A stretch of 64,000 nucleotides of DNA, taken from the NCBI RefSeq assembly GCF_002940665.1, contig NZ_MIGY01000002.1:682001-746000 (forward strand), in the 5' to 3' direction. Shown here piece by piece: positions 34,781-43,693 of the stretch; within the stretch, counting starts at the first letter, position 1, and every line of letters begins with the position of its first letter. The position numbers and the translations under genes were made by a program. The DNA is from Xanthomonas arboricola. Lineage in GTDB: Bacteria; Pseudomonadota; Gammaproteobacteria; Xanthomonadales; Xanthomonadaceae. The notes under the pieces were generated by a model that saw only the letters and a program-made list of their open reading frames with translations, ran no database searches and had not been told where the DNA came from.

Positions 34781-36001
34781 TCAAAGCGCGTAAGGAATCA
34801 CCTGTACGATTTCGCCTGCCTCAAAACGCCGCGCCTGTTCCGGCAACACGATCAAGGCATTGCTGTCGGCCGCACCGCGCAACAGATGCGATGCATCGCC
34901 GCGATGCGGCAACGCCGTCAGACGCCCGTCTTCGCCGCACTCCAGGCGCCCGCGCAGGAACTCCAGCCGCTCGTGGCGTTTTTCCCAGGGACTCGCCAAG
35001 GCCGCATGCCACAACGGGCGCGGCTCGCTACGTCCCTGCAGGCCATCCAGCAACGGCACGCCGTAGGCGATCAACGTCGCCAGCACCGAGACCGGATTGC
35101 CCGGCAGACCCAGCACCAGGCAGCGGCCGATCTGGCCCAGCACCGCCGGCATGCCCGGGCGCATGCGCACGCGCCAGAAGTGGATGCGGCCCAGTTCGCC
35201 GATCAGTTGCGGCAGATAATCCTTTTCCCCCGCCGAGACGCCGCCACAGGTGATCACCACGTCGAAGGCCGCAGCCGCGTCCTCCAGCATGGTGCGGATG
35301 CGTTGCGGATCGTCCGGCAGGGTCGGCCATGCGGTCGGCGCGTAGCCCAGTGCGCGCAGCTGCGCCATCAGCATGTCGCGGTTGCTGTTGTAGATCTGTC
35401 CCGGCCCCAACGGCATGCCCGGCTCCACCAGTTCATCGCCGGTGGCCAGCACCGCAATGGTCGGCCGCGGCGCCACCGCAAGCCGCGACAGACCGAGCGC
35501 AGCCGCCAGTCCGATCCGCGCAGGCGTCAACACCTGGCCACTCTGTACCACCAGATCGCCCGCGCGCACGTCACTGCCGGCCTGGCGCACCGCCGCACCC
35601 GGCGCAGGCATGCTATGGAAACGCACCACGCCATCGCGTTCCTGCGTATCCTCTTTCGGGATCACCGTATCGGCGCCATCGGGCAGCGGCGCACCAGTGG
35701 TGATGCGCAGGCATTGACCGGCGCTCAGCGTGCCGGTCCAACGCTCGCCAGCGAACTGTTCGCCGACCAGTTGCAACGGCGCATCGCCGCCAGCGACATC
35801 GGCATGCCGCAACGCGAAGCCGTCCATTGCGCTGTTGGCAAAAGGCGGCAACGCGATCGGTGCGATCAGATCGGCAGCGCTGATGCGCCCGTCGGCACGC
35901 GAAGTGGCGATGTTCTCGTCGGGCGGACGGCTGTTGGCGGCGACGGCCTGCAGGATCTGCAACGCCTGTGCATAGGGAATGCGGGAGGGATAGTCAGTCA
36001 T
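34781..36001 (-). CDS. moeA: Molybdopterin molybdenumtransferase, canonical MoeA
   Basis: The 406-residue MoeA has AMDGFALRH, ITTGAPLPDGADTVIP, LATGDELVEPG, GGVSAGEKDY and GLPGNPVSVLATL, i.e. the standard active-site set missing in part from the copy at 30080. Length is typical. It inserts molybdenum into adenylated molybdopterin. It is convergent with moeB, with 90 bases between the stops. Confidence 0.92.
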   Translation of the reverse strand: MTDYPSRIPYAQALQILQAVAANSRPPDENIATSRADGRISAADLIAPIALPPFANSAMDGFALRHADVAGGDAPLQLVGEQFAGERWTGTLSAGQCLRITTGAPLPDGADTVIPKEDTQERDGVVRFHSMPAPGAAVRQAGSDVRAGDLVVQSGQVLTPARIGLAAALGLSRLAVAPRPTIAVLATGDELVEPGMPLGPGQIYNSNRDMLMAQLRALGYAPTAWPTLPDDPQRIRTMLEDAAAAFDVVITCGGVSAGEKDYLPQLIGELGRIHFWRVRMRPGMPAVLGQIGRCLVLGLPGNPVSVLATLIAYGVPLLDGLQGRSEPRPLWHAALASPWEKRHERLEFLRGRLECGEDGRLTALPHRGDASHLLRGAADSNALIVLPEQARRFEAGEIVQVIPYAL

Positions 36002-36178
36002 GGCATGCAGGATACCAGTGCGCCACGACGGCCCAGAACGTCTGGCGATGCCAGTGCAGGCGCCAGAAGAATGTCACTGCAGCTTTCTGGCATGGCTCGT
36101 AGCACTGGACCACGGCAGCTTGAGGCGCTGCGGCCACTCCACCTGACGATCATTCGCCAGGCACGGATCGTTCCCTGC

Positions 36179-37576
36179 TTACTTGCCCTTGACGTGCTTC
36201 ATCAACCGCCTTTTGCGCGCCACCTGCCGTTCGGTGAGCGTGTTCTTCTTGCCCTCGTACGGATTGGCGCCTTCGCGGAAGATGAAACGCACCGGCGTGC
36301 CGACCAGCTTGAAGCGCTTGCGGAAGAAGTTTTCCAGATAGCGCTTGTACGACTCCGGCAGCACCTTCAGGCGCGTGCCGTGCACGATAAAGGTGGGCGG
36401 ATTTGCGCCACCCGGGTGCACGTAACGCAGCTTGGAGACGTGACCACGGATGCTCGGCGGCGGATTGGTCTCGTAGGCGATTTCCAGCGCCTGGTTGACT
36501 TCGCTGGTGCTGAATTCGTGCGTGGCCGACGCGTGGGCACGATGAATCGCCTGGAACAGCTCGCGCATGCCCGAGCCGTGCAGCGCGGAAATCCGCACCG
36601 CCTCCGCCCAGCTGACGAAGCCCAGCTTGCGCGACAGCAGGTCTTCGGCCTGCGCTCGCTGGTAGTCGCTCTGCCCGTCCCATTTGTTGATCGCCACCAC
36701 CAGGGCACGGCCAGCGTCCAGGATGGCGCCCAGGATGGTCGCATCCTGGTCGGTGACGCCTTCGCCGGCATCGAGCATCAGCACCGCGACCTGGCATTGT
36801 TCGATCGCCTGCAGCGTCTTGAACGCGCTGAACTTCTCTACCGCTTCCTCGACCTTGCCGCGGCGACGCAGGCCGGCCGTATCGATCAAGCGGTACTGGC
36901 GCCCGTCGCGGTCCATGTCCACGGCGATCGAATCGCGCGTGGTGCCCGGCACTTCCGAGGCGATCATGCGTTCTTCGCCGAGCAGGCGATTGACCAGCGT
37001 CGACTTGCCCACGTTCGGGCGGCCGACGAAGGCGATGCGCACACGCGCCGGGTCGGTATCCAGCAACTCGCCGGCACCTTCCTCGGGCAGGCGTACGCCG
37101 ACTTCCTCGAGCAGTTCGTCGATGCCTTGCCGATGCGCTGCAGACAACGCCACCACATCGGAGAACCCATAGCGCGCGAATTCCGAGCGTACGGTCTCCT
37201 CGTCGGTGCCGTCGATCTTGTTGATGACCAGCACGGTCGGCCGCGCCAGCTTGCGCAGCCAGGCCAGGATCTCGTCGTCTAGCGAGGAGGCGCCTTCGCG
37301 CCCATCGACCACGAACAGCACCAGATCGGCCTCACCGGCAGCGGCGCGGGCCTGCCGCGCGGTGGCGCCGGCCAGGCCTTCCTCGTCGCCAGCGATACCG
37401 CCGGTATCGACGACGATGAACGGGCGTTCCTCGTCAAGACGACAGACCCCGTAGTTACGGTCGCGGGTGACGCCGGGCTGGTCGTGGACCAGCGCGTCAC
37501 GGGTGCGCGTCAGCGCATTGAAGATGGTGGACTTGCCGACATTGGGCCGTCCGACCAGGGCGACCAGGGGCAGCAT
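36179..37576 (-). CDS. der: GTPase Der (EngA)
   Basis: The 465-residue essential ribosome-assembly GTPase has two tandem G domains: the first with GRPNVGKST at about residues 8-16 and NKID, the second with GRPNVGKST near residue 180 and NKWD, followed by the KH-like C-terminal domain ([19 protein letters not shown]). It binds the 50S precursor. Start 37576 gives the expected [16 protein letters not shown]. It lies directly after bamB, 10 bases apart, in the ndk-der block. Confidence 0.96.
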   Translation of the reverse strand: MLPLVALVGRPNVGKSTIFNALTRTRDALVHDQPGVTRDRNYGVCRLDEERPFIVVDTGGIAGDEEGLAGATARQARAAAGEADLVLFVVDGREGASSLDDEILAWLRKLARPTVLVINKIDGTDEETVRSEFARYGFSDVVALSAAHRQGIDELLEEVGVRLPEEGAGELLDTDPARVRIAFVGRPNVGKSTLVNRLLGEERMIASEVPGTTRDSIAVDMDRDGRQYRLIDTAGLRRRGKVEEAVEKFSAFKTLQAIEQCQVAVLMLDAGEGVTDQDATILGAILDAGRALVVAINKWDGQSDYQRAQAEDLLSRKLGFVSWAEAVRISALHGSGMRELFQAIHRAHASATHEFSTSEVNQALEIAYETNPPPSIRGHVSKLRYVHPGGANPPTFIVHGTRLKVLPESYKRYLENFFRKRFKLVGTPVRFIFREGANPYEGKKNTLTERQVARKRRLMKHVKGK

Positions 37577-37586
37577 CGCAAAGTCC

Positions 37587-38789
37587 TTATTGTGCCAACC
37601 GGAAGGCGGTGAGATCGCCATCGGTGTTTTGTACCAACAGAATGCCGTCTACGACGATCGGCTGCGCCAGCAGCGTGTCGCGTCCAGCGCGAGCGCGCGC
37701 GGCCAGTGCACCGTCGCTGAGTTTCAGCCAGTGCAGATAGCCCTTGTAGTCGCCGACCACGGCGTAATCGCCCTGGATGGCCACACCGGTCAGGGAGCGA
37801 CGCGCCAGCGCGGCCTGCGACCACATCGCCGCACCGCTGCTCTTGTCCAGGCCCCACACCGAGCCGGCGTTGTCGGAGACCACCACCACCGCCGACGACA
37901 CGCCAACGCCACCGGCGCCGCCGTGATCGCGCGTCCACAGCGGACGACCGCTCGGGCCTTCCAGTGCGAGGGTTTCGTTCTTGAAGCTGGTCGCATACAG
38001 CGTGGTGCCGTCAAGCACCGGGGCACCGTCCACATCGGACATGCGCTCCAGCTCGGTGCGGCCTTCCGGCACGCCGATGGCCTGTTCCCACAACGGGCGG
38101 CCATCCTGCAGCGCCAGGGCGCTCAAGGTGCCGCTGTCGTTGCCGACGAACAGCACGCCCGGGCCGGTCACGATCGGCGCATTGCCGCGCACCGACAAGG
38201 TCGGGCCTTCCTCGGCATGGAACCAGCGGCGCTCGCCGGTGGCAGCATCGAAGGCGCTGACGCGACCGTCGTTGCTGCGCACCAGCACCAGGTTCTGTGC
38301 AATGGCCGGTGCGGCGATGACTTCGTTCGGCACCTTGGCACGCCACTTCTCGGTGCCATCGGCCTGGTTCAGCGCAATCACGTCGCCAGACAGCGTGCCG
38401 ATCACCACCAGGCCTTCGCCGACGCCGGGGCCACCGGACAGGCGCTGCTTGAACTTGCGGTCGTTACGCTCTTCCTTCTTGGGCTTGTATTCCCACACGC
38501 GCTTGCCGGTCTGCAGATCCAGCGCCTGCACGCCGCCGGTGATCGCCGCGGCGTATACCTTGCCATCGGCCACCGCCGGACGCTGGCGCACGCCGATATG
38601 GCCTTCGCCCTTGCCCACGCCGGTGGACCAGATCTTGTCGACCTTGACCGACGGCTCGAACTTGACCAGCTCGGCAGGTTCCTGCGCCTTCTTGGCAGCG
38701 GCGTCCTTCCCGGCAAACCAGCCCTTGACGGTGCTGCAACCTGCCAGCGACACGCCCATCAGGGCGATCAATGCAATGCGCTTGTACAT
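37587..38789 (-). CDS. bamB: Outer membrane assembly lipoprotein BamB
   Basis: The 400-residue lipoprotein has a signal with lipobox LAGC ([18 protein letters not shown]) and then an eight-bladed PQQ-like propeller with repeats such as [20 protein letters not shown] and [15 protein letters not shown]. It is the scaffold of the BAM complex that inserts beta-barrels into the outer membrane. ATG 38789 is preferred because it gives a compact lipoprotein signal; ATG 38804 and 38807 would add MMKQVD. The upstream yfgM overlaps those starts. Confidence 0.93.
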   Translation of the reverse strand: MYKRIALIALMGVSLAGCSTVKGWFAGKDAAAKKAQEPAELVKFEPSVKVDKIWSTGVGKGEGHIGVRQRPAVADGKVYAAAITGGVQALDLQTGKRVWEYKPKKEERNDRKFKQRLSGGPGVGEGLVVIGTLSGDVIALNQADGTEKWRAKVPNEVIAAPAIAQNLVLVRSNDGRVSAFDAATGERRWFHAEEGPTLSVRGNAPIVTGPGVLFVGNDSGTLSALALQDGRPLWEQAIGVPEGRTELERMSDVDGAPVLDGTTLYATSFKNETLALEGPSGRPLWTRDHGGAGGVGVSSAVVVVSDNAGSVWGLDKSSGAAMWSQAALARRSLTGVAIQGDYAVVGDYKGYLHWLKLSDGALAARARAGRDTLLAQPIVVDGILLVQNTDGDLTAFRLAQ

Positions 38790-38803
38790 ATCAACCTGCT
38801 TCA

Positions 38804-39442
38804 TCAAATCTGCTCCGCCGGATCGGGCACCTTGCCGCCCACATCCATCAGCTTGGTTTCCAGCAAACGGCGCTGCGGCGAGGCCACATCCACCGTGGTC
38901 AGGGCCTTGGCGTAGAGCGCACGCGCTTCATCCGGCTTGCCCTGCACGACCAGCGCATCGGCGCGGATCTCCAGGCTGGTGTGGTCTTGCGCATCGGCCA
39001 GCAGCTTGATCGCTTCGTCCGGCTTGCCGCTTTCGGTCAGTACACGCGCCAGGCGCTGCTGCACGATCTGCTTGAGCTCGCCTTCGGCCGGCACGTCGCG
39101 CAGGGTCTTGATCGCTTCGGCATGCTTGCCGGCATCCACCTGGGCCTTGGCCAGACGCAATGCAGCCAGTTCGGCGTAGACACCGCCCTTGCCGTCATCG
39201 AGCGCCACGATGTCCTTGGCCGCCTTGTCCAGGTCCTTGCCCTGGATGGACTTGACCACCGCCTCGTAACGGGTATTGGCTTCCACCGATTGAGTGGCGG
39301 TGTGCTTCTGCCACCACTGCCAGCCCAGGATCAGGGCCAGGCCCACCACGACACCGCCCACCAGCCCTGCGCCATTCTTTCTCAACCAGGAACGAACGCG
39401 TTCGCCTTGTTCGTGTTCGTCCAGCAGATCGTCGATCGCCAT
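38804..39442 (-). CDS. yfgM: YfgM-like tetratricopeptide membrane protein
   Basis: The 212-residue protein has a short cytoplasmic N terminus (MAIDDLLDEHEQGERVRSWL), one transmembrane helix (GLVGGVVVGLALILGW) and periplasmic TPR-like repeats (YAELAALRLAKAQVDAGKHA, QQRLARVLTESGKPDEAIKL). In E. coli YfgM works with PpiD at the Sec translocon and with periplasmic chaperones. It begins 71 bases after the rodZ-like gene and ends at the bamB start. Confidence 0.92.
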   Translation of the reverse strand: MAIDDLLDEHEQGERVRSWLRKNGAGLVGGVVVGLALILGWQWWQKHTATQSVEANTRYEAVVKSIQGKDLDKAAKDIVALDDGKGGVYAELAALRLAKAQVDAGKHAEAIKTLRDVPAEGELKQIVQQRLARVLTESGKPDEAIKLLADAQDHTSLEIRADALVVQGKPDEARALYAKALTTVDVASPQRRLLETKLMDVGGKVPDPAEQI

Positions 39443-39512
39443 GCGTACTCTCGCTCCGTCATCCCGGAGGCGCGGAACATCAATAGGGAAAAATGAAAAA
39501 CCGCAGTCCGCT

Positions 39513-40373
39513 TCACTCGGAAGCAGGTACCACGGAGCCGTCGGAGGATACCGCAAAACGGGCCACGTTAGCGCGCTGGAACGGTTTCACGTCGACGATA
39601 CTGCCGCCTTGCTGAACCTCTACCGCCGACGCATTGCCCAGCACGATGCGGCCCACCTGCCCTGGCGAATAACTGCGACGCTCGCCGGCACGCACCAGCG
39701 CCTTTTCGACCGCGCTGCCATCCGGTGCCAGAATCTGCACCCAGCTGTCGCCGCTGAAAATCAACGACAAACTGCCGCCACCAGCGGCCGACGCCGCAGG
39801 GGTCTCGAGCTCGGGCGTGGCCCGCGGCACCGGCGTCATCGACGCGATGTACGGCGCCGGCTGCTCGCGCGGCGCACTGGCCGGCTGCGTTGCAGCGTTG
39901 ACCGGGGAGCCGGTCCTGGGCGCTTCCGGCATGCTGTCCAGCGATACCGTGCTGGGCGCCTTGCCATCCAGATGCGAACGGGTCGCGTACCACACCGGCA
40001 CCGCGAACACGCCGGTGATCACCACATACATCGCCTTGCGCGCCGTGCTTTCCAGGATGCGCCGCGCCCGCGGCGTATGCGTGTGGCTGACCAGCTTGAC
40101 CGGCTCGATCGGCGCAATCGCCGCCTGCTGCAGCAGCGGCTCCAGGTCCACGTGCAGCAAGCGCGCATAGCTGCGCAACTGACCGCGCACGAAGACCGGC
40201 GCACCCAAGCGTTGCCACTGCTCCTGTTCCAGCGAGCGCACCACATGCGCCGGCATACGCAGCTTGCCGGCGACCTCGTCCACGCTCAGACCTGCTGCTT
40301 CGCGCGCGTCGCGCAAATGCTGTCCGCAGCCCTTTTCCTGCTCGAAAGGGTTCGGATTGGAATCACTGATCAC
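39513..40373 (-). CDS. rodZ: RodZ-like helix-turn-helix DUF4115 protein
   Basis: The 286-residue protein has an N-terminal cro-type helix-turn-helix (about 15-80: LRDAREAAGLSVDEVAGKL), a charged linker, one transmembrane helix (AMYVVITGVFAVPVWYA) and a C-terminal periplasmic DUF4115 beta domain (SLIFSGDSWVQILAPDGSA). RodZ couples MreB to the rod-shape elongasome. In many gammaproteobacteria ispG and hisS follow rodZ before yfgM; here yfgM follows directly. It overlaps pilF by four bases. Confidence 0.88.
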   Translation of the reverse strand: MISDSNPNPFEQEKGCGQHLRDAREAAGLSVDEVAGKLRMPAHVVRSLEQEQWQRLGAPVFVRGQLRSYARLLHVDLEPLLQQAAIAPIEPVKLVSHTHTPRARRILESTARKAMYVVITGVFAVPVWYATRSHLDGKAPSTVSLDSMPEAPRTGSPVNAATQPASAPREQPAPYIASMTPVPRATPELETPAASAAGGGSLSLIFSGDSWVQILAPDGSAVEKALVRAGERRSYSPGQVGRIVLGNASAVEVQQGGSIVDVKPFQRANVARFAVSSDGSVVPASE

Positions 40374-41182
40374 AATACATTGGCCCCGGGGTTAGCGGTC
40401 GCTGCGTCAGGGAATTCCTTGACCAACCGCTGTTGATAACGGCTGGCAGCTACCTTGTCGCCTAGCCCTTGCTCAATCTGAATGGCGAGTTGTAACACGG
40501 AAGCGGTTGCAGGTGCAGCCGCAAGCCGCCGTTCGATAAACGCGCGCGCTTCGAAATAATTGCGATGCGTCGATTCGGAGCGCGCCATCGATTCAAGTGC
40601 GTATGGATTCTGCGGATCCAGTTCCAGCGCCTTGCGCAAGTCACCGGCAGCCCGCTGCGGCTGCCCCGCCTTGAGTGCGCAGCCACCTGCATTGCCCAGC
40701 GCAGAGGCTGGCGATGCGTAGGTTCTGTCGGTCAGGGCGCGATCGAACCAGGTCAGCGATTCGGCCGGCGAGCCGTTCGCGCACAACCATGCGCCGTAAT
40801 TGTTCAAGACATCGCCGCGCTGCGGTGCAAGTTCTGCGGCCCGGCGGTATGACACACCGGAACCGGCAACATCGCCCTTGGCGCCTTGAATCAGCGCCAG
40901 CAGACCAATGGCATCCACCGACTGCGGATATTTCTTCAAGGCTGCACGGACCTGCTCTTCGGCAGCGGCGTAGTCGCCGGTCTGCAGGCGGTTGTTGGCC
41001 AAACCGAGCTTCTCCTGCACCGCCAGACGATTCTTTGTCGCAGTGCTGTCGCGGAACGCATGCACCTGCGCCACCTCCTCGACCGTCTGGACCGAGCCCG
41101 CCTTGGCATTGCGGCCACCGCAGCCGACCGCGCTCAGCGCGATCGCCACGGCCGCCATGACTAGAAGATCACGCTGCCGCAT
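40370..41182 (-). CDS. pilF: Type IV pilus biogenesis / stability lipoprotein PilF (PilW)
   Basis: The 270-residue lipoprotein (signal [13 protein letters not shown]; alternative start 41161) has about six TPR repeats ([58 protein letters not shown]). PilF is the pilotin needed for the PilQ secretin to multimerise in the outer membrane. Its start overlaps the rlmN stop by 14 bases and its end overlaps rodZ by 4. Confidence 0.9.
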   Translation of the reverse strand: MRQRDLLVMAAVAIALSAVGCGGRNAKAGSVQTVEEVAQVHAFRDSTATKNRLAVQEKLGLANNRLQTGDYAAAEEQVRAALKKYPQSVDAIGLLALIQGAKGDVAGSGVSYRRAAELAPQRGDVLNNYGAWLCANGSPAESLTWFDRALTDRTYASPASALGNAGGCALKAGQPQRAAGDLRKALELDPQNPYALESMARSESTHRNYFEARAFIERRLAAAPATASVLQLAIQIEQGLGDKVAASRYQQRLVKEFPDAATANPGANVL

Positions 41183-42374
41183 CTCGACCGGCCTGCCCTT
41201 CCAGGGTGCGCAGGAAATCCGCCTGACGACGGGTGCGGTCCATGACCTGTCCCTTGAGCTGTCCGCAGGCGGCGTCGATGTCGTCGCCGCGGGTACGGCG
41301 GACCATCGTCAGCACTTGCGCGTCGAGCAGGATTTTCTGGAAGGCACGGATCTCCGTCTCTCCGGAGCGCTCGTAACGCGTGCCCGGGAACGGATTGAAC
41401 GGAATCAGGTTGACCTTGCCGGCGTCCTTGGACTGCACTGCGTTATCGAACTGACGCATCAATCTGGCCAGCTGACGCGCATGCTCGGGCTGGTCGTTGA
41501 TGCCCTTCATCAAGGTGTATTCGAAGGTGACCGAATCGCGCTTCTTGCTGCCGCGCAGATAGCGCGCGCAGGACTCCATCAGCTCGGCGATCGGGTACTT
41601 CTTGTTCAACGGCACCAGGCTTTCGCGCAGCGCGTCGTTGGCGGCATGCAGCGAGACCGCCAGCGAGACATCGCTTTCGGTCGAAAGCCGGTCGATCATC
41701 GGCACCAGGCCCGAGGTCGACAGCGTCACCCGCTTGCTGGCCAGGCCGTAGCCAAGGTCGTCGCGCATCACGCTCATCGCGCGCACGACGTTGTCGAAAT
41801 TCATCAGCGGCTCGCCCATGCCCATCATCACCACATTGGTGAGGCGGCGCTGCTGGTGCGGCACGTTGCCCAGATGGCGCGCCGCCACCCATACCTGCCC
41901 GACGATCTCGGCAGTGGTGAGGTTGCGGTTGAAGCCCTGGGTGGCAGTCGAACAGAACGTGCAGTTCAGGCCGCAGCCGACCTGGGACGACACGCACAGC
42001 GTGCCGCGGCCCTTGTCGGGGATATAGACGGTTTCGATCGCGTTCTTGCCGTCGGTACCCATGGCCAGCAGCCATTTATGGGTCCCGTCGGTGGACGGCT
42101 TGTCGAACACGACATTGGGGACAAGGACCTCGGCGTGCTGGTGCAATTTCGCACGCAGCGCCTTGCCGAGGTCCGTCATCTGGTCGAAATCGGTGACGTA
42201 GCGATGGTGGATCCACTTCATCACCTGATGGGCACGGTAGCGTGCCTCGCCGAGCGTGTCGGCAAAGAAACGCTCCAGTCCCTCGCGGTCGAGGTCGAGC
42301 AGGTTCTGCTTGCGCAGTTCCGGGGCGCGGACGGGGACGTCCTGCAGCACGGAGGGGATCACGACCTCATTCAC
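41169..42374 (-). CDS. rlmN: Dual-specificity RNA methyltransferase RlmN
   Basis: The 401-residue radical SAM enzyme methylates 23S rRNA A2503 and tRNA A37. The iron-sulfur cysteines are in the Cx3Cx2C motif CGLNCTFC, preceded by LCVSSQVG, and the mechanistic cysteine is in DIDAACGQL near the C terminus. An N-terminal accessory domain ([20 protein letters not shown]) precedes. Length fits. It lies 18 bases after ndk in the same block. Confidence 0.95.
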   Translation of the reverse strand: MNEVVIPSVLQDVPVRAPELRKQNLLDLDREGLERFFADTLGEARYRAHQVMKWIHHRYVTDFDQMTDLGKALRAKLHQHAEVLVPNVVFDKPSTDGTHKWLLAMGTDGKNAIETVYIPDKGRGTLCVSSQVGCGLNCTFCSTATQGFNRNLTTAEIVGQVWVAARHLGNVPHQQRRLTNVVMMGMGEPLMNFDNVVRAMSVMRDDLGYGLASKRVTLSTSGLVPMIDRLSTESDVSLAVSLHAANDALRESLVPLNKKYPIAELMESCARYLRGSKKRDSVTFEYTLMKGINDQPEHARQLARLMRQFDNAVQSKDAGKVNLIPFNPFPGTRYERSGETEIRAFQKILLDAQVLTMVRRTRGDDIDAACGQLKGQVMDRTRRQADFLRTLEGQAGRDAAA

Positions 42375-42392
42375 GATTCGACTCTCTCGGCC

Positions 42393-42818
42393 TCAGCGCG
42401 AGACCACTTCGGTGGCGGCAAAGAAATACGCGACTTCGTTGGCGGCGTTCTCGACCGAGTCCGAACCGTGGGCGGCGTTGGCATCGATCGAGTCGGCGAA
42501 GTCGGCGCGGATGGTGCCCGGCGCAGCGTCCTTGGGATTGGTCGCACCCAGCAGGTCACGGTGTGCGGCAACGGCGTTCTCGCCTTCCAGCGCCTGGATC
42601 ACCACCGGGCCGGAGATCATGAACTCGACCAGCGCATTGAAGAACGGACGCTCGCGGTGCACGGCATAGAAGCCTTCGGCTTCGCGACGCGACAGCTGCT
42701 TGTACTTGGATGCCACGATCTTCAGGCCGGCCTTTTCGAAGCGGCTGTAGATTTCGCCGATGACGTTCTTGGCAACGGCGTCGGGCTTGATGATGGACAG
42801 GGTGCGCTCCAGCGCCAT
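42393..42818 (-). CDS. ndk: Nucleoside diphosphate kinase
   Basis: The 141-residue enzyme equalises nucleoside triphosphate pools. The active histidine is in [25 protein letters not shown] and [16 protein letters not shown] are also diagnostic. It is the first gene of the ndk-rlmN-pilF-rodZ-yfgM-bamB-der block. GGAGATCTTCCC precedes ATG 42818. A terminator-like hairpin 48 bases upstream of the start (42873-42890) ends a candidate short transcript. Confidence 0.95.
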   Translation of the reverse strand: MALERTLSIIKPDAVAKNVIGEIYSRFEKAGLKIVASKYKQLSRREAEGFYAVHRERPFFNALVEFMISGPVVIQALEGENAVAAHRDLLGATNPKDAAPGTIRADFADSIDANAAHGSDSVENAANEVAYFFAATEVVSR

Positions 42819-42865
42819 GGGAAGATCTCCGTTGGGCGGGCCACTGAAGGCCCGAGATTATCATG

Positions 42866-42890
42866 AAAAAAACCCGCGTCAAAACGCGGG
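42866..42890 (-). terminator. Rho-independent terminator upstream of ndk
   Basis: CCCGCGT and ACGCGGG pair perfectly around TTTG on the minus strand and are followed by a run of seven T. It is placed between the ndk start (42818) and the regulator gene, so it must end a transcript coming from about 42980 leftwards, or act as an attenuator for ndk. It overlaps the stop codon of the small open frame at 42879-42974. Confidence 0.75.
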
Positions 42891-42974
42891 CTTAGGCTTC
42901 TTTGCGATGGTCAATTCTATCTCTTCGTCGTTGCAATTGCACACCGCCCCCTGAATCGTGCCGCATTGCCGCAT
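42879..42974 (-). CDS. Possible small cysteine-containing protein ending in a terminator
   Basis: On the minus strand an ATG at 42974 opens a 31-codon frame (MRQCGTIQGAVCNCNDEE, then a basic KKPKPAF end) whose TGA stop lies in the loop of the terminator at 42866-42890. A GTG at 42941 with AGGGGGCG upstream would give the shorter VCNCNDEE version. It overlaps the PsrA-like promoter region, divergently. Whether it is translated is unknown; the tight fit of stop and terminator argues for a real short gene or leader. It lacks signal or membrane segments. Confidence 0.4.
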   Translation of the reverse strand: MRQCGTIQGAVCNCNDEEIELTIAKKPKPAF

Positions 42975-43001
42975 GACCGGTGCGCCGTCCTGCCCGTAGA
43001 C

Positions 43002-43017
43002 TCAAACAATCGTTTGA
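43002..43017. promoter_or_regulatory. Operator of the PsrA-like regulator
   Basis: TCAAAC-N4-GTTTGA (centre AATC) is an inverted repeat 18 bases upstream of the regulator start. It matches the published Pseudomonas PsrA box pattern (G/C)AAAC-N2-4-GTTT(G/C). It is thus a probable autoregulatory site and may also control the fad genes behind the regulator. Confidence 0.7.
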
Positions 43018-43035
43018 TTGAGTTCCACCCCGCGC

Positions 43036-43668
43036 ATGCCCAAGCCCGCCCACTTCTCCACCAAGGACCGCATCCTCGGCGCGGCCGAGGAGCTGTTCGC
43101 CCAGCATGGCTTCGCGGGAACCTCGCTGCGCCAGCTGACCACCCAGGCCGACGTCAATATCGCAGCCGTCAACTACCACTTCGGCTCCAAGGAAAACCTG
43201 GTCAACGAGGTATTCCGTCGCCGCATGGACGAGATGACCGCCGCGCGCCTGCAGCAACTGGAAACCGCCAGGCGGTCGCAGCCCGGCGAACTCACAGCGG
43301 TGCTGGCGGCCTTCGTCGAGCCGGCGCTGGCAATGGCGCAGGACCGCCAGAGCGGCGGCGCGTTCGTGCGGGTGATTGCACGCGCCTACGCCGAAAAGAA
43401 CGACAACCTGCGCAAGTTCCTGTCCGACCACTACGGGCATGTGCTGCGCGAGTTCGGCAAGGCCATCGCCGCCTGCGTGCCGGGCCTGAGCAAGGAAGAG
43501 CTGTACTGGCGTCTGGATTTCCTCGCCGGCGCGCTCACCTATGCCATGGCCGATTTCGGATTGATCAAGCGCCCGGCCGGGGTCAGCGAGGCCGACCACC
43601 GCGCGCGCGCCGCGCGCGAACTGATTCGTTTTGCGGAACCCGGTTTCCGTACCCATTCCACACCGTAG
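43036..43668 (+). CDS. psrA: TetR-family regulator of fatty acid oxidation, PsrA-like
   Basis: The 210-residue protein starts with a TetR helix-turn-helix (RILGAAEELFAQHGFAGTSL, QLTTQADVNIAAVNYHFGSK) strongly like Pseudomonas PsrA, and has a C-terminal TetR_C domain. PsrA represses fadBA and its own gene and is released by long-chain fatty acids. The operator at 43002-43017 and the fadB gene 25 bases downstream support this role. ATG 43036 is chosen over TTG 43018. Exact ligand is inferred. Confidence 0.85.
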   Translation: MPKPAHFSTKDRILGAAEELFAQHGFAGTSLRQLTTQADVNIAAVNYHFGSKENLVNEVFRRRMDEMTAARLQQLETARRSQPGELTAVLAAFVEPALAMAQDRQSGGAFVRVIARAYAEKNDNLRKFLSDHYGHVLREFGKAIAACVPGLSKEELYWRLDFLAGALTYAMADFGLIKRPAGVSEADHRARAARELIRFAEPGFRTHSTP

Positions 43669-43693
43669 TCGCTCACACCAAAGGCTCATCGCT

